Shown in pieces: positions 22,879-32,667 of a DNA stretch of 64,000 nucleotides. This stretch comes from Adhaeribacter radiodurans (GTDB lineage: Bacteria > Bacteroidota > Bacteroidia > Cytophagales > Hymenobacteraceae), in NCBI RefSeq assembly GCF_014075995.1, contig NZ_CP055153.1:3038001-3102000 (forward strand), given 5' to 3'. Under the pieces are notes generated by a model that was not told the origin of the DNA, ran no database searches, and saw only the letters and a list, made by a program, of their open reading frames with translations. Both the position numbers and the translations under genes were made by a program. How positions within the stretch are numbered: the stretch's first letter is position 1; every line of letters starts with the position of its first letter.

Positions 22879-25800
22879 TTAGCGATGAAGCAAAAGTTTA
22901 ACAGTATGGTTCTTATATGAAGAATGCAATTGTAGTAGATACATCCCAGCAAGTAGGTTATTAGCTTGCCATTGAAGTTGATAAGTTTGGTTAGCTTGGG
23001 CTTGGCCTTGGAACAAAATAGCTGTTTCTCTTCCTTGGCTGTCGTACACCTTTACTGTAGCAGCTTGCGTTTCGGGCAAAGTAAATCTTACCGTTACTTG
23101 CTCTTGGGCTGGATTGGGATAAACCGTTAATGAACTTAGTTCGGTTTCTACTACTGGCTCTGTTACAAGCATTGTTTCTCTTTCGGCTACAATAGGATTG
23201 GCTTCAGGAATTACTTTCACCAACCAGTAATCACTACCTCCTTGGCTGGGTTGGGTTCGGTCGCCACTTACCCCCGAATCAGACTTACCTGCTAACAAGA
23301 AACCACCGTCCTGGGTTTGAATGACGGCTCTTAGCTCTTCTGCACCACTGCCGCCGAAAGTTTTGCTCCATTCATATTGACCTTCCTTGTCGGCTTTCAC
23401 GATCCAGTAGTCACTCGATCCTTGGCTATCTTGCCTCTTATTACCACTCTTGTTGGAGAAGGACTTTCCAGCTAGTAAGTAGCCACCATCCTGGGTTGGA
23501 ATACTAGCCCTAAGCTCGTCGTCTTTTTCTCCTCCATAACGTTTATCCCACACCTTCTCACCCGTACTCGTTACTTTTAAGAGCCAGTAATCCAAGCCTC
23601 CCTGACTATCCCTGGTCTTGTCCAATCCGGCCGGAGAATTACTTTGCCCGGCCAGGAAGTAGGTAGTGCCCGCTTTTCCCACTGAGTAGGCTTCATCTTC
23701 ACCGGTTCCTCCGTAAGTTTTATCCCAAAGTTGCTTTCCTTCTTTATCTACAGCAACTAGCCAGAAATCACTCTTACCTCTACTTCCTTCCGTCTTGTTG
23801 CCGCTTTTACCCGACCAGGAACTGCCGCCGAGTAAATATCCACCATCCGACGTTTGCACGATCCCTCCTAACATTTCCTCTAAGTTGCCACCGTACCGCT
23901 GGTTCCATAACTTCTCTCCCTTACTGCTAATCTTGACTAACCAATAATCATCCCCTCCCTGACTCGCCTGCGTTTTATCTCCACTTACAGGTGAGTTACT
24001 GTAACCTGCTAGAATGTATTCTCCCGTAGAGAGTTGTAGCACTTTCTTGAGTTCATCCGAGCCACTTCCCCCATAACTCTTATCCCACTCCTTATTTCCT
24101 TGCTTGTCTATCTTGACAAGCCAGTAATCCCGATCTCCTTTATTAACTTCCGTTTTGTCGCCACCTTTCCCGGACAATGAACTACCCGCCAGTAAATACC
24201 CTCCATCTTTCGTCGGGATAATCCGGTTGAGGTAATCATCTGATGTGCCTCCATAGCGTTTGTCCCACAACTTCTTACCGTTCTGATCAGATTTCACTAT
24301 CCAGTAGTCGTTCTTGCCCTGACTAACTTGACTTTTATCCCCACTTACCCTAGAAGCCGAATAGCCTCCCGACAAGTAACCTCCATCCGTAGTTTTAATT
24401 ATCGACGTAAAACCTTCATTACTTGAACCACCATATCGAAAGTCCCATTCGGCTGCTAATGGAAGTTCTTCTTTTAGCTGTACTACCCAAAAATCTCCCT
24501 TTAGAGTAGGACCAGTATCTCGGGTAGGTTCACTCTTATCACCGGTTGCGCCTGAATAAGAAATGCCTCCTAATAAATAATAGCCTTCCCGGGAAACAAT
24601 TAGTGCTGAAAGCTTATCAATGTTATCTCCTCCTAAGGTTTTATCCCATAGCTTTTTACCACTATTATCTATTTTTACAACCCAATAATCACCGGAATTT
24701 TGGCCTCCACGGTACTCCCCAGTTTTATCTTCACCGATACCCGAAGAAGAAGAACCACCTAACAGAAAGCCCCCATCTACAGTGGCTACTACTGTTGCTA
24801 ACCCGTCGCTAGCATTACCACCAATAGTTTTATCCCACACCTTTTTACCCTGACTATCAATTTTCACTAGCCAAAAGTCTGATGTTGAGTAACCATTTAC
24901 ATCTGGCACACCTTTATTAACTTGGCTCTTGTCGCCACTTTTACCTGAGTTTGAGGAACCTGCTACTAAATACCCCCCGTCCGGAAAAGCTTTAATCTCT
25001 GAAATGCCATCACTCTTATCACCACCTAAGGTTTTGTCCCATATCTTTTTACCCTGGGCATCGATCTTGACTAACCAATAGTCGGTAGAAGGTGAACCAT
25101 ACTCATCCAACCCACCCTTATTAGGCTCACTCTTATCCTTGCCCTTACCCGAACTAGAAGAACCACCCAGTAAATAGCCTCCATCTGAAGTTACCAGCAG
25201 AGTGGACAGGAAATCATAATCATTCCCCCCGTAGTGCTTATCCCAAACCTGATTGCCCTTAGCATCAATTTTTACTACCCAATAATCATATCCATCACCC
25301 GCCACAGCCGTACCAGACTCCCCACCCAACAGGTAACCTCCATCTGGCGTAGTTACTAGAGCACCCAGGTAGTTGTTATCAGAGCTAGCAAAACTCTTCT
25401 CCCATTGCTTAGTACCATTACTACTAATTTTTACTACCCAATAAACATTACTAAAATCGAAATAGGCAGAACCTCCCAGTAGATAGCCTCCATCTGGGGT
25501 GACTATCATACTTGATAGACTATTTCCCAGATCCCCCAAAACGCTTAAGGTTACATCCCATATCTTCTTCCCATTTTTATCTATCTTCACTAGCCAGTAA
25601 CCACTTGTAGCATCACTTTTATCATCTTCTTTACCAGAATTAGAATCTCCCGCTAACAAATACCCACCGTCCGGGGTGGCTACCATACTTACAAGTTTGT
25701 CATACGTTTTTCCTCCATACCGTTTATCCCAGAGTTTAGTAACAGGAGAAGAAGGATCCACTAAAATAGTTTGAGTAACTTCGGGAGCCGCAGCGTAAGT

Positions 25801-27423
25801 AGCATTACCTGATTGAGTAGCTTTTACTATAACTTTCCCTACGCCGGTAACTGTGAGATTATTATTTTTAAGAATGGCTGGACCTGAAACTAACTTAAAA
25901 GTTACGGGCAGACCCGAACTGGCCTGAGCAGAAAGGATAAATGGAGAATCGCCCAAGGATTTTGTAATAAGAGGAGTTGGTATGGTAATGGTTTGTCTTT
26001 TTTTATTGATATCGGTAACATCCTCTATTTTTAAGGCCCAAAAGTCATAGGAACCCCGACTGGCTTCACTTTTGTCCCCACTAATACCTAAAAAAGAAGT
26101 CCCCCCTAATAAGTACCCCTTATCCTTATTGGTTACTAAAGATCCTAATTGAAATGAATTCCAAATACCTTCTACACTTCCGAAAGTTTTTTCCCATACT
26201 TTGGCTCCATTCTCTTTTATCTTAATTAACCAATATCCATTTTTATCCTCACTCTTATCGCCCCCTTTTTTCCTGTTAGAAGTTCCCGCCAGTAGGTAAC
26301 CTCCATCCGGCGTGGATACTATATCGGCAAACATATCGTAGGTACTGCCACCGTAGCTCTTATCCCACACCTTTTCACCATTGGCTTTTAATTTCACTAT
26401 CCAATACCCGGCATACGAGGTACTCTTGTCTTCATTCTTCCCCGAACCGGCAGAACTGCCAAGCAAATATCCCCCATCCGCTGTTGCCAACAACCTAGTA
26501 AGGTTATACCCTCCACTTAAAGTTTTATCCCAAAGCTTTTTACCTGTAGCATCTATCTTTATAACCCAATACCCCGACTTTTCTTCACTCTTATCGCCGC
26601 TCTTATGCGAATCGCACCTTCCACCGAGCAGATATCCCCCATCCGGGGTAGCTAACAAGGCAGATAACCAGTCGATATTACTTCCCCCAAACCGTTTGTC
26701 CCAAACTTTGGAACCATCTGCTTTTATTTTTACCAACCAAAAATCACTAATACCTCTAGATGGCTCCGATTTATCCCCGTTCTTACCTGTTTCGGAAAGA
26801 CCGCCCATTAAATAGCCGCCATCCAAAGTAGCCACAATGGAGGAGAGTTCATCATCGTCATCGCCACCAATGGTTTTATCCCATATTTTTTTGCCGTTAG
26901 CATCTATTTTCACTATCCAAAAGTCGGCAGGAATATATCCATATTCATCTAGTGTTCCCTTATTACTTTCACTTTTATCTCCACTCTTCCCTGAATGGGA
27001 GGAACCGCCTAGTAAATACCCGCCATCCGGAGAAGCCACTATGGTCGCAAGTTCTTCCGAATTATCTCCGCCGTATGTTTTATCCCAAATTTTCTGGCCT
27101 TTACTATCTATTTTTACCACCCAATAATCGCCTTTATTATTAGGAATGTAGTTCTTCTTATCTCGGCTATCTTCACTCTTATCTTCTCCTTTATTCGACA
27201 GAGACGAACCACCCAGTAAGTAGCCTCCATCGGCCGTAGCTACTACAATGGAAAGTTTATCTTCATTTTTTCCACCTATTGTTTTATCCCAGACTTTGTT
27301 TTGGGCTTGAGAGGAGAGAATACTCAACAAGAAGAATAATAGTATAAAAACCACCGGGAACCAGGCAGGTTTTAAATTAGAAAAGCCTTCATGGATAGTT
27401 AGAAAAGATAGAGGTGTTTTCAT
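22879..27423 (-). CDS. Giant triple-propeller T9SS-type repeat protein, paralog F (intact, about 1,514 aa)
   Basis: An ATG six codons further up (27441) is possible, but the ATG at 27423 gives MKTPLSF, matching the MKTxLS starts of A, C and E and the conserved ggtgttttcat around it, so I choose it. Signal peptide ends LSSQAQ. Seven repeats, Ig-like module at about 474-560 (TQTILVD end), seven repeats, linker KEELPLAAEW, seven repeats from about 991, sorting domain from about 1433 (VYPNPAQEQVTVRF, AGMYLLQLH). Blade 9 has the degenerate KIWDVTLSV with a shortened loop, matching KIWDITLDE in paralog D, which links D and F as close relatives. Predicted surface protein. Confidence 0.87.
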   Translation of the reverse strand: MKTPLSFLTIHEGFSNLKPAWFPVVFILLFFLLSILSSQAQNKVWDKTIGGKNEDKLSIVVATADGGYLLGGSSLSNKGEDKSEDSRDKKNYIPNNKGDYWVVKIDSKGQKIWDKTYGGDNSEELATIVASPDGGYLLGGSSHSGKSGDKSESNKGTLDEYGYIPADFWIVKIDANGKKIWDKTIGGDDDDELSSIVATLDGGYLMGGLSETGKNGDKSEPSRGISDFWLVKIKADGSKVWDKRFGGSNIDWLSALLATPDGGYLLGGRCDSHKSGDKSEEKSGYWVIKIDATGKKLWDKTLSGGYNLTRLLATADGGYLLGSSAGSGKNEDKSTSYAGYWIVKLKANGEKVWDKSYGGSTYDMFADIVSTPDGGYLLAGTSNRKKGGDKSEDKNGYWLIKIKENGAKVWEKTFGSVEGIWNSFQLGSLVTNKDKGYLLGGTSFLGISGDKSEASRGSYDFWALKIEDVTDINKKRQTITIPTPLITKSLGDSPFILSAQASSGLPVTFKLVSGPAILKNNNLTVTGVGKVIVKATQSGNATYAAAPEVTQTILVDPSSPVTKLWDKRYGGKTYDKLVSMVATPDGGYLLAGDSNSGKEDDKSDATSGYWLVKIDKNGKKIWDVTLSVLGDLGNSLSSMIVTPDGGYLLGGSAYFDFSNVYWVVKISSNGTKQWEKSFASSDNNYLGALVTTPDGGYLLGGESGTAVAGDGYDYWVVKIDAKGNQVWDKHYGGNDYDFLSTLLVTSDGGYLLGGSSSSGKGKDKSEPNKGGLDEYGSPSTDYWLVKIDAQGKKIWDKTLGGDKSDGISEIKAFPDGGYLVAGSSNSGKSGDKSQVNKGVPDVNGYSTSDFWLVKIDSQGKKVWDKTIGGNASDGLATVVATVDGGFLLGGSSSSGIGEDKTGEYRGGQNSGDYWVVKIDNSGKKLWDKTLGGDNIDKLSALIVSREGYYLLGGISYSGATGDKSEPTRDTGPTLKGDFWVVQLKEELPLAAEWDFRYGGSSNEGFTSIIKTTDGGYLSGGYSASRVSGDKSQVSQGKNDYWIVKSDQNGKKLWDKRYGGTSDDYLNRIIPTKDGGYLLAGSSLSGKGGDKTEVNKGDRDYWLVKIDKQGNKEWDKSYGGSGSDELKKVLQLSTGEYILAGYSNSPVSGDKTQASQGGDDYWLVKISSKGEKLWNQRYGGNLEEMLGGIVQTSDGGYLLGGSSWSGKSGNKTEGSRGKSDFWLVAVDKEGKQLWDKTYGGTGEDEAYSVGKAGTTYFLAGQSNSPAGLDKTRDSQGGLDYWLLKVTSTGEKVWDKRYGGEKDDELRASIPTQDGGYLLAGKSFSNKSGNKRQDSQGSSDYWIVKADKEGQYEWSKTFGGSGAEELRAVIQTQDGGFLLAGKSDSGVSGDRTQPSQGGSDYWLVKVIPEANPIVAERETMLVTEPVVETELSSLTVYPNPAQEQVTVRFTLPETQAATVKVYDSQGRETAILFQGQAQANQTYQLQWQANNLLAGMYLLQLHSSYKNHTVKLLLHR

Positions 27424-27441
27424 AATTGAGGATAATTGCAA

Positions 27442-27717
27442 GCAAATAGAAAATACTTATTCAACAAAAGAACACAAACCCAATTTGAGGAAAGAAGGAG
27501 ACCTAACCAGATTGCCGAAAAGATGGAAATATTTATAAAACTACTGCCCATTCAAAGAACACTCAGCAGTAAAACAACTTTGTAATATACTAAAAATTAA
27601 TAATATAGCACAATTATATACTAACTCATAATTATCAGAATGCTTCTTAAAAATAAGCTAGCTAACCTGGATTCTTTACCTATATCCAGATTAGCTAACC
27701 ATAGAAAATAACGGGTA
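27442..27717. other. Intergenic spacer between paralogs F and G
   Basis: No gene. Contains ctaaccagattgccga (27503-27518) and tgtaatatactaaaaattaa (27581-27600), the same two blocks as before paralog C at nearly the same distances from the start codon. Near 27660-27705 short inverted and direct copies of agctaacc sit just beyond the end of paralog G. Confidence 0.5.
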
Positions 27718-30700
27718 TTAACGAACAAGCAAGAGTTTAGTAAAGCGGGTCCTCTCCGAAGTATGCAGTTGCAGTAAATACATTCCTGCGGGTTGATGAT
27801 CTGCTTGCCATTGCAGTTTATAAGTTTGTTTCGCTTTTGCTACTCCTTGAAACAAAGTGGTTATACTCCTACCATGACTATCGTAAATCTTCACCGTAGT
27901 TGTTTGTGATTTCGGCAAAGTAAAGCTTATAATTACCTGGTCTTTGCCTGGGTTAGGATAAGCTGTAATTGGACTTAGCTCCGTCTCTTTTACCGGCTCT
28001 GCCATAACAATGGCTTCTTTCTCGGTAATAATAGATATTTTCTCAGTCGCTACTTTCACCAGCCAATAATCCGTTCCTCCTTCGCTGGGCTGGGTTCTAT
28101 CGCCACTCACTCCGGACTCGGACTTTCCTCCTAACAGAAAACCACCTTCCTGAGTCTGAATAACGGCTCGTAGTTCTTCTGCCCTGCTACCACCAAAAGT
28201 TTTGCTCCACTCGTACTGTCCTTCTTTATTGGCTTTCACGATCCAGTAATCACTCGACCCTTGACTATCTTGCCGCTTATTACCACTCTTGTTGGAGAAG
28301 GACTTTCCGGCTAATAAGTACCCGCCATCTTGGGTCGGAATACTGGCTCTTAACTCATCATCTTTACTTCCCCCATACCGTTTGTCCCACACCTTCTCTC
28401 CGTTACTACTTACTTTCAACAGCCAGTAATCTAATCCTCCTTGACTATCTCGCGTCTTATCTAATCCAGCGGGGGAATCACTCTGCCCGGCTAAGAAGTA
28501 AGTACCCCCAGATTTTCCTACTGAGTAGGCTTCATCTTGCCCTGTACCGCCATACGTTTTGTCCCAGAGTTGATTGCCATTCTTATCTACTTGAACCAAC
28601 CAGAAGTCACTCTTGCCGCGACTTAATTCGGTCTTATTCCCGCTCTTGCTCGACCAGGAACTACCTCCTAGTAAAAAGCCATCATTCGCCGTCTGAACAA
28701 TACTAGCCAAAACTTCGTCTAAGCTGCCGCCATACCGTTGATCCCACAGCTTCTTGCCCGTGCTACTGATCTTGACTAACCAGAAGTCGTGCTTACCTTG
28801 GCTAGCCTTCGTTTTATCTCCACTCACCGGAGAGTTGCTGTTCCCGGCTAATATGTATTCTCCCGTGGAGAGTTGTAAGACTTTCTTGAGTTCATCTATG
28901 CCACTGCCACCATAGCTCTTGTCCCATTCTTTAGTACCTTGCTTGTCTATCTTTACTAGCCAGTAATCCCGGTCTCCATGACTAGCTTCTGTCTTATCAC
29001 CTCCTTTTCCCGACAAAGAACTACCCGCCAGTAAATACCCCCCATCTTTCGTCGGAATAATGTGGTTGAGGTAATCATCACCACTTCCACCGTAGCGTTT
29101 GTCCCATTCCTTTTTCCCGTTCTTATCAGATTTGACAATCCAATAATCATTCTTGCCCCGGCTACTCTGACTTTTATCCCCGCTTACTCCGGAAGTTGAA
29201 TAACCACCCGATAAATAACTACCATCAGAGGTCTTGATTATGGTAGAAAAGCCATCATTGCTGGAACCACCGTAACGCATGTCCCATTGTGCCGTTAATG
29301 GCAGTTCCTCTTTTACTTTTACCAGCCAAAAATCTCGTTTATCCAATGCGTATTGGCTATTGAAATCACGGGAAGCTTCTGTTTTATTTCCCCCAATACC
29401 ACCCGCCGAAGAACCGGCTAATAGATAACTACCATCTGGAGTAGGTACAATTGCTGTCAGCTCGTCGGTATCTAAACTTCCGTGGGTTCTATCCCATTTC
29501 TTCGTGCCTTCACCGTCAATCTTAACCAACCAATAATCTTCTGCTCCCGGTTCAAAGTACCCTGCACCGGAAGTACCCGCCAACAAGTAATCGCCATCCG
29601 GCGTAGGGATAATGGAGGCAAGCGTGCAATCAACCGGGCCATTATAGATCTTATCCCACACTTTCGTACCCGTACTGTTTATTTTAACTACCCAATAATC
29701 TTCGCTATCGAAATAATAATTATCATCATGTACATCCTGATTATCTTCGGTCTTTTCTGCCCCGTACTCGGCACTGGAATATCCCCCTAGCAGGTAGCCG
29801 CCATCCGGGGTAGCGAGCAAGGCCGTCAGAATAGATTTACCTAATTCGGTAACACACTGTGTCGGGTCTTCATAAGGGCAATCTCCCCATTTATACCTTT
29901 CTTTTACGCCACCTAAAGTTTTATCCCACAGCTTAGTACCATCTTCTTTTAAGCGCACTATCCAATAATCTTCCAAGCCTCGGCTCACCTCGCTTTTATC
30001 CCCGCTCTTCTCCGAAGCCGAAGAACCACCGATAAGGTACCCGCCCCCTTTCGGAGCACCTACTATTGCTGTCAAATTATCCGTTTCGCTCCCGCCAAAG
30101 CTCTTATCCCAAACCTTCCGGCCTTCAGCATCTACCTTTATCAGCCAGTAATCACCACTTCCCTGGCTTGCCTGGCTTTTGTCGCCACTTTTACCGGAGT
30201 AAGAACTGCCGCCTAATAAATACCCGCCATCTGGAGTAACCAGTAAACTAGTCAGGTTATCCGCCGCACTGCCACCATACGTCTTATCCCACAGCTTCTG
30301 ACCAGTCGCATTTATTTTTACCAGCCAAAAGTCCGTATTTCCCATGCCCGGTTGGCTTTTATCCCCACTCTTACCCGAAACCGAGGAGCCACCCAGCAAA
30401 TAACCGCCATTTGGCGTAGGAAGAATGACAGCAAGATGATCTGCCTCATCTCCACCGTAAGCTTTATCCCACATTTTTTTACCCTGACTATCGAGTTTTA
30501 CAAGCCAAAAATCTGACGGGTAGTAACCTTGTTCATTGGGAGTTCCCTTGGCATCTTCACTCTTTTCGCCGGTTTTGCCCGAAAGGGAAGATCCGCCCAC
30601 TAAATAACCTCCATCCGGGGTAGGAACCATGGCGGTAAGCTTATCGGGTTTATTCCCACCCATGGTTATATCCCACAGTTTCTTGGTTGGAGGCACGAAG

Positions 30701-32262
30701 AAAGTTTGCTTGGCGGTAGCTGGAATATAAGTAGCATTACCGGCTTGTAAAGCTTCTATAATTACTTCCCCTACTCCCGTAATGGTGACGATATTTCCCT
30801 TGACCGCAGCGTTCCCGGATATTACGCGAAAGGTAATCGGCAACCCAGAGCTGGCTTGAGCGGTAATGGCAAAAGGCTCACTGCCAAAAGTTTTATCCGG
30901 AATAGGAGAAAAGGTGATACTTTGATTTAATCGGCTACTATTATCCAGTTTTGCTAGCCAATATTCCGACATATTTGTATTAGACCAGGAACGTCCTCCC
31001 AGAAGATACTCCCCATCACTGGTAAGTTGCAAACTAGTTAACGAATATTGCCCATTATCACTAATGTTGGTATCCCATACTTTATTCCGGTTAGCATCTA
31101 GTTTCACCATCCAGCTTCCCGCCAGGATATACCCTCCATCGCTCGTTTGCTGCGCCGAGAATAAGCCTTGATCACTTGCTTCCCCTATAGTTTTATCCCA
31201 AATTTTGTGACCATCAGCCTGCAGCTTTACAATCCAGTAATCATCATTTTTAGATGGTTCGGATTTATCTCCCCCTATTCCGGACCAGGAAGTACCTCCC
31301 AAAAGATAACCACCATCCTGAGTTTGCTGCAGCGAATTCAGCCGGTCAGCACCGTAACCACCAATTGTTTTATCCCAAACTTTACGGCCATCTGCCTGTA
31401 GCTTTACGATCCAATAATCATCAAGACAGTAACCTTGGTTGCATTTACCCCGGGGATTTTCCGATTTATCACCGCTAGTACCGGATCCAGACTTACCACC
31501 CAGAATATAGCCACCATCACTGGTCTGCTGCATCGAAGTTAAGACATCAGAACTAACTCCGCCAATTGTTTTATCCCAAGCTTTCGTACCATTGGCATTC
31601 AGCTTCACAATCCAGTAATCATACATTCCTCTAGAAGCTTCTGTTTTATCACCGCTCTTACCCGAGTAAGAATAACCTCCCAGAATATAGCCTCCATCAC
31701 TCGTTTGCTGCAATGAAACTAATCGGTCATCATTGTCGCCACCAAATGATCTATCCCAGGCTTTGGTGCCATTGGCCTTTAGCTTTACTACCCAGTAATC
31801 ACTGGTAGGATTACCATTTTCATCTAACTCCCCTTTTTTAGCTTCTGATTTATCCCCACCTTTTCCAGACCAGGAATAACCGCCCAATATATACCCGCCA
31901 TCACTCGTTTGGTGTACCGAGGTTAACCAGTCTGCCTTTTCCCCGCCCAAGGTTTTATCCCATACTTTGTTTCGGTTGGCATCTAGCTTTACTACCCAAT
32001 AATCATAATCACCTCGGCGGGCTTCTGTTTTGTCACCACTAAGGAGGGAGTTAGAACTACCTGCCAGAATATAACCCCCGTCACTGGTTCGTTGCATGGA
32101 ATTTAAGTTATCCTCCTTACTACCACCAAAATTATTTTGCCAGAGTTTGCCTTGACCTTGGGTGGAGAAAGTAACCAATAGCCAGAAAAGTAGCATAATA
32201 GCTGTCCAACCTGCGGATAGAGGTAAACTAGAAATACTCTTACTTCTATAAGGCATGATCAT
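27718..32262 (-). CDS. Giant triple-propeller T9SS-type repeat protein, paralog G (intact, 1,514 aa)
   Basis: Start MIMPYRSKS (the second Met two codons on is also possible); hydrophobic signal ending TQGQ. Seven repeats, the first degenerate (KLWQNNFGG) and the seventh short (KVWDTNISD); Ig-like module at about 446-523 (QSITF ... KQTFFV); seven repeats; linker KEELPLTAQW; seven repeats from about 990; sorting domain from about 1429 (AYPNPGKDQVIISF, AGMYLLQLHTSE). Its Ig module and middle propeller (GGVKERYKWGDC insert, SSAEYGAEKTE) group with paralogs B and C although those lie more than 14 kb away. Repeat 4 has a cysteine-pair loop (GKCNQGYCLDDYW). It is the right-hand end of the array. Confidence 0.88.
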   Translation of the reverse strand: MIMPYRSKSISSLPLSAGWTAIMLLFWLLVTFSTQGQGKLWQNNFGGSKEDNLNSMQRTSDGGYILAGSSNSLLSGDKTEARRGDYDYWVVKLDANRNKVWDKTLGGEKADWLTSVHQTSDGGYILGGYSWSGKGGDKSEAKKGELDENGNPTSDYWVVKLKANGTKAWDRSFGGDNDDRLVSLQQTSDGGYILGGYSYSGKSGDKTEASRGMYDYWIVKLNANGTKAWDKTIGGVSSDVLTSMQQTSDGGYILGGKSGSGTSGDKSENPRGKCNQGYCLDDYWIVKLQADGRKVWDKTIGGYGADRLNSLQQTQDGGYLLGGTSWSGIGGDKSEPSKNDDYWIVKLQADGHKIWDKTIGEASDQGLFSAQQTSDGGYILAGSWMVKLDANRNKVWDTNISDNGQYSLTSLQLTSDGEYLLGGRSWSNTNMSEYWLAKLDNSSRLNQSITFSPIPDKTFGSEPFAITAQASSGLPITFRVISGNAAVKGNIVTITGVGEVIIEALQAGNATYIPATAKQTFFVPPTKKLWDITMGGNKPDKLTAMVPTPDGGYLVGGSSLSGKTGEKSEDAKGTPNEQGYYPSDFWLVKLDSQGKKMWDKAYGGDEADHLAVILPTPNGGYLLGGSSVSGKSGDKSQPGMGNTDFWLVKINATGQKLWDKTYGGSAADNLTSLLVTPDGGYLLGGSSYSGKSGDKSQASQGSGDYWLIKVDAEGRKVWDKSFGGSETDNLTAIVGAPKGGGYLIGGSSASEKSGDKSEVSRGLEDYWIVRLKEDGTKLWDKTLGGVKERYKWGDCPYEDPTQCVTELGKSILTALLATPDGGYLLGGYSSAEYGAEKTEDNQDVHDDNYYFDSEDYWVVKINSTGTKVWDKIYNGPVDCTLASIIPTPDGDYLLAGTSGAGYFEPGAEDYWLVKIDGEGTKKWDRTHGSLDTDELTAIVPTPDGSYLLAGSSAGGIGGNKTEASRDFNSQYALDKRDFWLVKVKEELPLTAQWDMRYGGSSNDGFSTIIKTSDGSYLSGGYSTSGVSGDKSQSSRGKNDYWIVKSDKNGKKEWDKRYGGSGDDYLNHIIPTKDGGYLLAGSSLSGKGGDKTEASHGDRDYWLVKIDKQGTKEWDKSYGGSGIDELKKVLQLSTGEYILAGNSNSPVSGDKTKASQGKHDFWLVKISSTGKKLWDQRYGGSLDEVLASIVQTANDGFLLGGSSWSSKSGNKTELSRGKSDFWLVQVDKNGNQLWDKTYGGTGQDEAYSVGKSGGTYFLAGQSDSPAGLDKTRDSQGGLDYWLLKVSSNGEKVWDKRYGGSKDDELRASIPTQDGGYLLAGKSFSNKSGNKRQDSQGSSDYWIVKANKEGQYEWSKTFGGSRAEELRAVIQTQEGGFLLGGKSESGVSGDRTQPSEGGTDYWLVKVATEKISIITEKEAIVMAEPVKETELSPITAYPNPGKDQVIISFTLPKSQTTTVKIYDSHGRSITTLFQGVAKAKQTYKLQWQADHQPAGMYLLQLHTSERTRFTKLLLVR

Positions 32263-32492
32263 ACTAATGTTAGATTAAATTAAAAAAAGGCTAAAGGAAA
32301 TAGCAAAATCAGAATCCAGTTGGAGTTAATGGTATAACCTCAGTAGATATTCGGGAGAGCGAATGAAAGTACCAATAAGGTAGATTTGTTTAAAGAGAAG
32401 CGGTCAGCTAAATACCTAGGGAATATACAAAAAAATAAAAGATATAACTTAATCAGTAGGTAGTTATTTTTGCGTTAAGAAAATTCTGATAT

Positions 32493-32633
32493 TTAGAAAT
32501 CCATTGAACCTGCCACAACCTTGTCCAAGGCCTTAGTCATATACCCAGTGATGGGATTGATAGAAAATTGGTTCATGCCAATTAATGGAAAATACCCTAG
32601 AGTTTCTCCTTCCCCTAACTCCCTTAAGGTAGC
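32493..32633 (-). pseudogene. Orphan 46-codon coding remnant
   Basis: Open frame reading ATLRELGEGETLGYFPLIGM and ending ITGYMTKALDKVVAGSMDF then TAA. An in-frame stop lies directly upstream, and the only ATG (32576-32574) would leave 27 codons. The composition looks like the C-terminus of a real protein, but I do not recognise the family. Probably what is left of a gene displaced when the neighbouring element arrived. Confidence 0.3.
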
Positions 32634-32667
32634 TTAACCATTGTAAAAACTGGTGCTTAAATTCCCG

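Noticed and set aside
28956-29150. 64-codon minus-strand frame inside paralog G
   Set aside because: Alternative frame within the intact 1,514-aa gene; composition is that of a shifted repeat.
3358-31478. Plus-strand open frames of 60-170 codons inside the giant genes
   Set aside because: They are shadows of repetitive minus-strand coding sequence, with no start context or recognisable domains.
1-32262. CRISPR-like or minisatellite periodicity
   Set aside because: The periodic signal is in-frame coding repeats of about 61 codons with diverged third positions, not short identical repeats with spacers.
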